Shown here: piece after piece, positions 7,178 through 11,756 of the stretch
Layout of the letters: each line of letters starts with the position of its first letter
How positions within the stretch are numbered: position 1 is the stretch's first letter
Assembly (NCBI GenBank): GCA_030600745.1
Contig: JAUVLL010000061.1
Coordinates: 1 to 11,756, forward strand
From: Spirochaetaceae bacterium
GTDB lineage: Bacteria; Spirochaetota; Spirochaetia; B11-G9
Reading direction: 5' to 3'
Length of the DNA: 11,756 bases
Translations under genes and position numbers: made by a program
The notes under the pieces: generated by a model
What the model saw: the letters and a program-made list of their open reading frames with translations, nothing else
The model's database searches: none
What the model was told of the DNA's origin: nothing

Positions 7178-7183
7178 CCCTCC
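7178..7183 (-). promoter_or_regulatory. Shine-Dalgarno deciding the hpf start
   Basis: GGAGGG on the minus strand ends 4 bases before the ATG at 7173. This fixes that ATG as the start and rules out the TTG at 7185, which it overlaps. Confidence 0.85.
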
Positions 7184-7188
7184 AAAGC

Positions 7189-7200
7189 AAGTTATAACTT
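7189..7200. repeat. Perfect 12-bp palindrome in the hpf leader
   Basis: AAGTTATAACTT is its own reverse complement. It lies just downstream of the proposed hpf -10 (7207-7202) and covers the expected transcription start, where an operator could act. About three perfect 12-bp palindromes are expected by chance in a window this size, so only the position makes it of interest. Confidence 0.35.
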
Positions 7201-7201
7201 A

Positions 7202-7230
7202 ATGATATTTAATTTTACCACAAAAAGCAA
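7202..7230 (-). promoter_or_regulatory. Candidate sigma-70-type promoter for hpf
   Basis: In the 64-base gap between rpoN and hpf the minus strand reads TTGCTT (7230-7225), a 17-base spacer, then TATCAT (7207-7202). The -10 matches TATAAT at five of six positions and the -35 matches TTGACA at three. The predicted start near 7195 would leave a leader of about 20 bases holding the GGAGGG ribosome site. This would let hpf be expressed apart from rpoN. Confidence 0.45.
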
Positions 7231-7237
7231 ATTTTTT

Positions 7238-8608
7238 TTATCTTTCATAAGAGGAATCTATAGAAAGTTCCGATCTATACTTTGCGACTGTCCGGCGGGC
7301 AATATTTATCCCCTGCTGCTTAAGCAGATCGGAAATTTTCTGGTCTGAGAATCGTTTCCCGGTTGTATGCTCTTCAAGTAACTCTCTGATCGTAGCTTTT
7401 ACCCCTTCCTTTGAGAAGCGGGATCCTGATGATCCCGGACCGGAAATAGAATTCGTAAAAAAGTACTTTATTGGATATATACCCCATTCGGTCTGCATGT
7501 ATTTAGCATTTGATATCCTCGAAACAGTGGTTTCATGAACATTGACCTCATCTGCAACATCCTTTAGTGTTAATGGTAATAAGTATTTAGGCCCTTTTAT
7601 AAAAAAATTCCTTTGAAATTCTACAATAACTTTTGATATTTTAAGAAGAGTTTTATTTCTCAATTGGATACTTTTGATAAACCATCTTGCATTCCTGATA
7701 CTGTTATTGACGTACTGGCTGATATCCTTCTCCTGTTTACTCTCCTGAGTCTCCTCAAAAAAAGGTGAGATCCCGAGGACAGGAATCTCTTCATCATTAA
7801 GGACCAGAACAAATACACCATCTTTTATAGTTACCATAATGTCCGGTATTACATAGATAGGAGGGCTATTTGAAAAAAGTCTCCCCGGATAAGGGTTTAA
7901 TGTTTGAATGAACTCTATAATATATTCTATATCATCAGCAGGTATGTCCAGTTTTCCTGCAAGAAGTTTTATTTCCCTCTTTTTTACCAGAGGCAGATAA
8001 TTCTCTATTATATCTACAGCTCCTTCCGGTGTATCTCCTGCCATATTAGCCTGTAGTATAAGTGACTCTTTGTAATCTTTAACGCAGATACCGGCAGGAT
8101 CAAAGGAGTGTATAATATCCATCACCTCCAATGCCAATATACTCTGATTTTCATCCAATAGAGATAGTGGCTCCTCCAGAAAAAAACCATTGCTATCCAG
8201 ATTGTGTATAAACAGTTCTCCAATTTCAAACAGTTCCTGACTTAAAGGCTGCAGGAGTAACTGAGACATCAGGTGCTCCTGCAGAGATTCGGGTCTGGAA
8301 AGGGCTCCCTCTATAAACTTCTGTTTTCTGTCTGAAGCCTCTCTCCCCTCCTGATTGGAATATCCGGGATCTGAACTATTGGCAAAGTAGTTCTCAAAAT
8401 TATCATTACTATTATCTGAATAATCTTCAATAGAAACAAGAGATTTATCTTCTACCAACTCAAGGGCAGAGTTTTTTTCCAGTTCTTCATGAATCCTAAA
8501 TTTCAGTTCCTGCAAAGGAAGTGCCATTAACTGTATAGACTGAAACATCTGAGGCGACATTTTCAATCGCTGTTCCTGCACTAACAGAGGTTTCTGAGAC
8601 TGATCCAT
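7238..8608 (-). CDS. rpoN: RNA polymerase sigma-54 factor
   Basis: Sigma-54 directs RNA polymerase to -24/-12 promoters and needs an AAA+ activator. From the ATG at 8608 it has 456 residues. Region I (about 1-50) has the Gln/Leu-rich LKMSPQMFQSIQLMALPLQEL. Region II (about 55-95) is acidic and Asn/Ser-rich. The core-binding region runs from about 105 to 290. The HTH (about 347-368) is TLKDVADEVNVHETTVSRISN, followed by GIYPIKYFFTNSI. The RpoN box ARRTVAKYR is at 437-445. All parts are present. An in-frame TTG at 8629 would add 7 residues but is only 2 bases from the GGTGGAG, too close; the MDQSQKPLLVQEQ start agrees with family N-termini. The ATG overlaps the stop of a five-codon mini-ORF (TGATG). 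It follows lptB and precedes hpf, the standard lptB-rpoN-hpf order. Confidence 0.95.
   Translation of the reverse strand: MDQSQKPLLVQEQRLKMSPQMFQSIQLMALPLQELKFRIHEELEKNSALELVEDKSLVSIEDYSDNSNDNFENYFANSSDPGYSNQEGREASDRKQKFIEGALSRPESLQEHLMSQLLLQPLSQELFEIGELFIHNLDSNGFFLEEPLSLLDENQSILALEVMDIIHSFDPAGICVKDYKESLILQANMAGDTPEGAVDIIENYLPLVKKREIKLLAGKLDIPADDIEYIIEFIQTLNPYPGRLFSNSPPIYVIPDIMVTIKDGVFVLVLNDEEIPVLGISPFFEETQESKQEKDISQYVNNSIRNARWFIKSIQLRNKTLLKISKVIVEFQRNFFIKGPKYLLPLTLKDVADEVNVHETTVSRISNAKYMQTEWGIYPIKYFFTNSISGPGSSGSRFSKEGVKATIRELLEEHTTGKRFSDQKISDLLKQQGINIARRTVAKYRSELSIDSSYER
8511..8526 (-). promoter_or_regulatory. Sigma-54 -24/-12 consensus sequence inside rpoN
   Basis: On the minus strand the sequence reads TGGCAC, five bases (TTCCT), then TTGCA, the full -24/-12 consensus at the correct spacing. 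It lies in codons 28-33 of rpoN (MALPLQ), in the sense direction. A start about 12 bases beyond the GC would fall near 8500, inside the gene. By simple base-chance, ten fixed bases give about 0.02 matches for both strands of the window, but codon constraint may contribute. It is the only such match I found. Function is unproven. Confidence 0.4.
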
Positions 8609-8625
8609 CAATAATTGCCCTTCAT
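8608..8625 (-). other. Five-codon mini-ORF coupled to rpoN (MKGNY)
   Basis: After the lptB TAG, whose last base begins GGTGGAG (8638-8632), an ATG stands at 8625-8623 with an ideal 6-base spacing. It reads MKGNY and ends TGA at 8610-8608. That stop shares its A with the rpoN ATG (TGATG). The only good ribosome site in this gap therefore serves the mini-ORF rather than rpoN directly, which suggests termination-reinitiation. Expression as a peptide is not shown. Confidence 0.4.
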
Positions 8626-8637
8626 ACAATTCTCCAC

Positions 8638-9369
8638 CTACATTCTAAAGTCTTTACCCAGATAGATCTCCCTTGCCATGGGATTAGATAATAGTTCTCC
8701 CTGGGGTCCTTCTGCAAGGATTTCACCCAAATTAATAATATATGATCTGGTGGTAATTTCAAGAGTATCCCTTACATTATGGTCTGTTATCAGAATACCA
8801 ATTCCCTGTGTAGAAAGTCTTACAATTATTTCTTTAATTTCATTAACAGCAATTGGATCTATTCCGGCAAATGGTTCATCAAGAAGCAGAAAACTTGGTT
8901 CGATTACAAGGGATCTGGCAATTTCAGTTCTTCTTCTTTCACCGCCTGACAGTGTAAAGGCTTTCTGTTTCCGTATATGATCAATTCCAAACTCGTCCAG
9001 GAGTTTGTCCAGAGATCTCTTTTTCTCTGCATGGGAAAGATCCTTCCTGGTTTCAAGTATTGCCCATATATTATTTTCCACAGTGAGTTTTCTGAATATC
9101 GAAGCTTCCTGGGGAAGATAGGATATTCCTTCTTTTGCACGTATATACATTGGCTGATGTGTTATCTCAAGACTGTCAAGAAAAATTTGTCCTCCGGTAA
9201 CTTTAATAAATCCGACAATCATATAAAAAATTGTAGTTTTCCCGGCCCCATTTGGACCCAACAACCCCACAATCTCACCTGCCTCCATGGAGAAGGAGAC
9301 ATCTTTTACGGCATATTTTTTCTTAAATTGTTTGGATAGTGATTTAACACTAAGTATATTATTACTCAT
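8638..9369 (-). CDS. lptB: LPS export ABC transporter ATP-binding protein
   Basis: The cytoplasmic ATPase that powers extraction of lipopolysaccharide-type glycolipid from the inner membrane with LptF/LptG (not in this window). From the ATG at 9369 it has 243 residues, close to the E. coli 241. Motifs are Walker A GPNGAGKT (38-45), Q-loop LPQEASIF (Gln87), signature LSGGERRR (140-147), Walker B FLLLDEPFAGIDP (160-172) and switch His197 (ITDHN). SYLPQEASIFRKLTVENNIWAILE is a strongly LptB-like segment. An in-frame ATG at 9381 would add MIKQ; neither has a clear Shine-Dalgarno. The shorter start matches family N-termini and overlaps the lptA stop by 8 bases, consistent with coupling. The genes on either side (lptA and rpoN) are its usual neighbours. 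Confidence 0.95.
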   Translation of the reverse strand: MSNNILSVKSLSKQFKKKYAVKDVSFSMEAGEIVGLLGPNGAGKTTIFYMIVGFIKVTGGQIFLDSLEITHQPMYIRAKEGISYLPQEASIFRKLTVENNIWAILETRKDLSHAEKKRSLDKLLDEFGIDHIRKQKAFTLSGGERRRTEIARSLVIEPSFLLLDEPFAGIDPIAVNEIKEIIVRLSTQGIGILITDHNVRDTLEITTRSYIINLGEILAEGPQGELLSNPMAREIYLGKDFRM

Positions 9370-10066
9370 TTGCTTTATCATCTACTATTTCATCATCTTC
9401 TTCCACTGTTTTTTCTTTATCTGCTGCATCTTCTTCCTCTTCTGAGTGGATGGTTCCGGAAACTTCTCCACTAAGAATTATTTCATCAGTATCCAGATTG
9501 ATAGTTATCTTTATTGCACGATATTCATCATCCTTCCGGAATACAACCGGCATACCGGATAACTCAAGAGTTTCATCATCTCTGTTATATTTAGCATATT
9601 CAGATCTGCAAGTCATTGAATCCTCATCACTTGCTTTTAATATTCGAACTCCAATCTGAATTATGGTAATATTATCCTTCCCCAGGTTTCTAAAATAGCT
9701 CCCTTTTACAACAATCTCATTCTTCTGGTCTATCAGTTCAGCATAACCATTAATTGTCATAATCTCTTTCTTTCTATCGTAGAAAAGATTCTCAGTACTA
9801 ATACGGATTCCCTGTCGGCTGTCTGTTACAAAGACATCTCCAGTACATACAGCAAAACGAAAATCATCTCCATAGAGTTCAATGGAATCAGCATTGATCA
9901 TAGTATCTTCTGAATTTATCTGCGCATTGCCATTAAGACTTGTCTGTTCGCTTCCTTCAGCAAGAGATATTGATGTTCTGTCGCTTGAAAAATAAAAATC
10001 TTTTTTCTCAGAATAAAGAGATATGACAATAATTGTTAACAGAAATAAAGTATTAATCTTCTTCAT
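9362..10066 (-). CDS. lptA: LptA/OstA-like periplasmic LPS transport protein with acidic tail
   Basis: Probable periplasmic bridge protein that carries glycolipid between inner and outer membranes. The ATG at 10066 gives 234 residues and opens with a good signal peptide (MKKINTLFLLTIIVISLYS, cleavage near 19-20). An ATG at 10096 would place ten extra residues ahead of it and is less likely. The body (about 30-205) shows OstA-type beta repeats, such as SLNGNAQINSEDTMINADSIEL, GDVFVTDSRQGIRIS, YDRKKEIMTINGYAEL and a final LDTDEIILSGEVSGTI. The last 28 residues are strikingly acidic, with 15 Glu/Asp and only 3 Lys, longer and more charged than a typical LptA tail. The start overlaps lptC by 14 bases and the end overlaps lptB by 8 bases. 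The assignment rests on fold-like pattern plus position next to lptB. Confidence 0.85.
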   Translation of the reverse strand: MKKINTLFLLTIIVISLYSEKKDFYFSSDRTSISLAEGSEQTSLNGNAQINSEDTMINADSIELYGDDFRFAVCTGDVFVTDSRQGIRISTENLFYDRKKEIMTINGYAELIDQKNEIVVKGSYFRNLGKDNITIIQIGVRILKASDEDSMTCRSEYAKYNRDDETLELSGMPVVFRKDDEYRAIKITINLDTDEIILSGEVSGTIHSEEEEDAADKEKTVEEDDEIVDDKANE

Positions 10067-10607
10067 AGTGATAAATTCCGTTAACATTTTTATCAAAACT
10101 AAATAGTTTTGTTCTCATATCACCATAAAAGCCGACACCTGATATTTCCGTACCGGAATCCCTGATAATTTTTACATTCCCGTTATCGGAACCGGTCAGG
10201 GATTTCTCAGAATCTTCCCAGTAAAGATAATCAGCCGAAACTTCAGCTTCATTAGCGGCGGAATATATTATAAGTGATCCTGTTAATTCCGCATCATCAG
10301 ATTCTGTATATATTACCCCTTTTTCGGCAGTTCCTTCAGTTACTATTTCATTATTGGTATTATATTCATGAAATATCACTTTATTCAGAATGGTTTCTTT
10401 TTTGGTACTGTAATTTTCGGCCTTTTCCGCATAAAGACGGAACGATATACCTCCATTATCAACACTGGTATAGGAAAAATTTTCGATTACACTATTTGGA
10501 GTATTTTCACCTATTTCCTCTGCAATCTCAGCATCACTGTAATCCATGCTGCAGGAAAACATAGCGCCAGACAATAGGAATGTTAATAGCAGTTTAAGAA
10601 AGCTCAT
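10053..10607 (-). CDS. lptC: LptC-like LPS transport protein, probable lipoprotein
   Basis: LptC normally joins the inner-membrane LptBFG complex to LptA. The 184-residue product starts at ATG 10607, with GGAGG about 10 bases upstream inside the MBL gene's end. The N-terminus MSFLKLLLTFLLSGAMFSCS looks like a lipoprotein signal ending at Cys19, in the relaxed form seen in spirochaetes, whereas E. coli LptC keeps an uncleaved membrane anchor. The mature part carries LptC/OstA-type beta repeats: ISFRLYAEKAENYSTKKETIL, VIFHEYNTNNEIVTEGTAEKG, DAELTGSLIIYSAANEAEVSADYLYW and GTEISGVGFYGDMRTKLFSF. The last of these is the pattern that closes LptC family proteins. It is encoded directly before lptA and lptB, with one base between it and the MBL gene. 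The family call is good; lipidation is inferred. Confidence 0.83.
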   Translation of the reverse strand: MSFLKLLLTFLLSGAMFSCSMDYSDAEIAEEIGENTPNSVIENFSYTSVDNGGISFRLYAEKAENYSTKKETILNKVIFHEYNTNNEIVTEGTAEKGVIYTESDDAELTGSLIIYSAANEAEVSADYLYWEDSEKSLTGSDNGNVKIIRDSGTEISGVGFYGDMRTKLFSFDKNVNGIYHYEED

Positions 10608-10608
10608 A

Positions 10609-11505
10609 TTACAATTTCCTCCAGAGCATTCTCCCGGAATTATAAATGATATCTACCTGATTGTCATCAAGGAGATAGCTAAGTATAGATCTTACCGTAC
10701 TGAAAATAAGGACATACTGATTTGCGTTTAATTCTATACTGTAATGATTACAAACTAAAGCAAGAATTTCTTCGGAAGTTGCCGCAGTCATAGTGGAATT
10801 CAGCACAACATCAATATTCTCTCTAATCTTCTGTTCATTAAAATTTACAAGATCTTTAAACTCATGCAAACCAACAGGCTTCCCATGGCTTGGAACGAAC
10901 AGTTTATCTTCTCTTTTCTTCAGCATCTCCAGAGTCTCAAAATGTGCTTTAACATCGTAGAGGAAATGGATGTGGTACTTCGAAAGAATCTCCTCTGATA
11001 TAATGCTGTCCGCTGTAAAGAGAACATTATCCGGTGTCTGTACCGCGATCATATCGAGAAAATGCCCCGGTAAAGGTACTGCGTTTAGCTGAGTATCTAA
11101 TACTGGATTGTTATTGGGGATAATATCAGTTACCAGGGAGGGTTTGGCCAGAAGAAATTTATTTCTAAGCCGCTTATGAGGATAAGCTCCATTGAGGATA
11201 GTAGATTCGAGAACGGGGTGTTCTGTAAGAGCTGCCTCCATTGCAGTTGCAGCAATTCTGCAGCCTGTTCGTTTTTGAAGGAATTCATTTCCGCCGATGT
11301 GATCAGCATTGGAATGGGTGTTTATAATAAGGGAAAGTTCCCGGTTTCTCTCTTTTAAAATTTTCAGAATCTGACGACCGGCCTCTTTATCGTTGCCGCT
11401 GTCTATCAGGATAGCCTCGTTGTCATTGACATACATACCCACATTTGATGGGGAGGGAATGTAGTAGGTTGAGGGGGCTAGCCGGGTAAGGATTAAGGGA
11501 GGCAT
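10609..11505 (-). CDS. Metallo-beta-lactamase-fold hydrolase, substrate unknown
   Basis: A 298-residue cytoplasmic-looking protein of the MBL superfamily, with no signal peptide. The metal-site signature is THSNADHIGG (63-72): His64, Asp68 and His69 fit the HxHxDH motif, but the second His is Asn66. Further ligands are His148 (PLPGHFLD), Asp166 (FTADSI) and His207 (VPSHGKP). The first strand region NVGMYVNDNEAILIDSG (about 21-37) is typical. The C-terminal 75 residues are helical with a possible winged-helix-like end (SILSYLLDDNQVDIIYNSGRMLW), as in LACTB2-type relatives. The ATG at 11505 follows the stop of the preceding gene by one base, with weak ATTAAG ahead. Its operon position before lptC suggests co-transcription, not necessarily a role in LPS transport. 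I cannot assign a substrate. Confidence 0.85.
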   Translation of the reverse strand: MPPLILTRLAPSTYYIPSPSNVGMYVNDNEAILIDSGNDKEAGRQILKILKERNRELSLIINTHSNADHIGGNEFLQKRTGCRIAATAMEAALTEHPVLESTILNGAYPHKRLRNKFLLAKPSLVTDIIPNNNPVLDTQLNAVPLPGHFLDMIAVQTPDNVLFTADSIISEEILSKYHIHFLYDVKAHFETLEMLKKREDKLFVPSHGKPVGLHEFKDLVNFNEQKIRENIDVVLNSTMTAATSEEILALVCNHYSIELNANQYVLIFSTVRSILSYLLDDNQVDIIYNSGRMLWRKL

Positions 11506-11506
11506 C

Positions 11507-11756
11507 TTAATTACGATTACTAAATTTCATACTGCCGCCAAGAGTAAATTCCATCCAGTTGGAACCATCCTGATTATAATATCCCGCTGTTGTATAGAGA
11601 GTATTCCAGTCTGCAAACTTATATGAAAGGGTTAAATTTGCATTAAAAGTTCTAATTTTATGTGCTGCAGCCATAGCTTCATCGGCTCTTTCATATGGGG
11701 TAGTGAACAGATCTACACCTTCTATCTGAGTAAGATAAAGTAATTCCAGATCCGGT
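11507..11756 (-). CDS. C-terminal end of an unrecognised beta-rich protein (5' part outside window)
   Basis: The minus strand is open from the right edge to a TAA at 11509-11507, giving 82 residues that begin PDLELLYLTQIEGVDLF and end GGSMKFSNRN. The gap to the MBL gene is one base, a spacing typical of co-transcribed genes. The second half alternates polar and hydrophobic or aromatic residues in short runs (FNANLTLSYKFADWNTLYTT, NWMEFTLGGSMKF), which looks like the antiparallel strands of an outer-membrane barrel or similar beta protein. It does not end in the usual C-terminal aromatic residue of proteobacterial barrel proteins. No family is recognised; the outer-membrane idea is inference. 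The coding call is supported by the uninterrupted frame and the tight junction with the next gene. Confidence 0.65.
   Translation of the reverse strand, partial: PDLELLYLTQIEGVDLFTTPYERADEAMAAAHKIRTFNANLTLSYKFADWNTLYTTAGYYNQDGSNWMEFTLGGSMKFSNRN

Noticed and set aside
7174..7185. Longer hpf starting at TTG 7185
   Set aside because: The TTG overlaps the strong GGAGGG that is correctly placed for the ATG at 7173.
8904..9140. 78-codon minus-strand frame inside lptB
   Set aside because: It is out of frame with the clearly real LptB, whose motifs run unbroken through this stretch. It is a shadow frame.
10067..10096. Longer lptA starting at ATG 10096
   Set aside because: It would put ten residues before a clean signal peptide. 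MKKINTLFLL at 10066 is the natural secretion start.
10609..11505. A beta-lactam resistance enzyme or defence-system nuclease
   Set aside because: There is no signal peptide, the metal motif is not that of class B beta-lactamases, and the neighbours are envelope and housekeeping genes with no defence genes or mobile-element marks.
1..11756. Mobile element, prophage, CRISPR array, tRNA or rRNA
   Set aside because: I saw no transposase or integrase, no spaced direct repeats, no cloverleaf-like sequence and no rRNA segment. Genes are tightly packed and of consistent composition.

Overview
The window is AT-rich and densely coding. Almost everything lies on the minus strand, in short-gapped or overlapping runs of genes. 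Several features point to a diderm bacterium, most likely a spirochaete of the Spirochaetaceae type: an Lpt (OstA-type) outer-membrane transport set beside rpoN and hpf, an HPr kinase paired with a regulatory HPr, a NtrY/NtrX-like pair, and a LexA whose DNA-reading helix (ITANGAYDHVKALEKKG) resembles what I remember of leptospiral LexA. The phylum assignment is inference from gene content and memory, not from a search.

Layout along the + coordinates. Positions 1-747 (+) are the 3' part of formate-tetrahydrofolate ligase. A hairpin with A/T flanks at 764-797 serves as terminator for this gene and for the convergent minus-strand operon. Reading the minus strand from right to left: the C-terminus of an unrecognised beta-rich protein (11756-11507), a metallo-beta-lactamase-fold protein (11505-10609), lptC (10607-10053), lptA (10066-9362), lptB (9369-8638), rpoN (8608-7238) and hpf (7173-6880). 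A strong terminator follows at 6861-6824. A second transcription unit then begins almost at the end of that terminator: hprK (6791-5808), ptsH (5799-5533), a ntrY-like kinase (5523-3760), a ntrX-like sigma-54 activator (3763-2396), lexA (2399-1794) and holA (1801-806). There are no RNA genes, insertion sequences, CRISPR arrays or long repeats. No gap without a gene exceeds about 90 bases.

How the genes fit together. LptC, LptA and LptB are the periplasmic and ATPase parts of a glycolipid export bridge to the outer membrane. RpoN is sigma-54, and the NtrX-like protein is an AAA+ activator of the kind sigma-54 needs, so sigma factor and candidate activator sit in adjacent operons. HprK and HPr form a phosphorylation switch (Ser46 and His15 both present) in the place where proteobacteria carry ptsN and npr after rpoN-hpf. 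The locus therefore looks like a variant of the rpoN/PTS-Ntr cluster with HprK-HPr and a NtrYX-like pair attached, and with SOS repressor and replication clamp-loader genes at its end.

Most of the window is housekeeping and regulatory chromosome, and I do not see a clearly new system. The points most worth a second look are regulatory: an exact sigma-54 -24/-12 sequence inside rpoN itself, a five-codon mini-ORF that appears to couple lptB and rpoN translation, a GAFTSA variant in the sigma-54 activator, a lexA gene with no room for its own operator, and an hprK start with almost no leader and an inverted repeat over its promoter.
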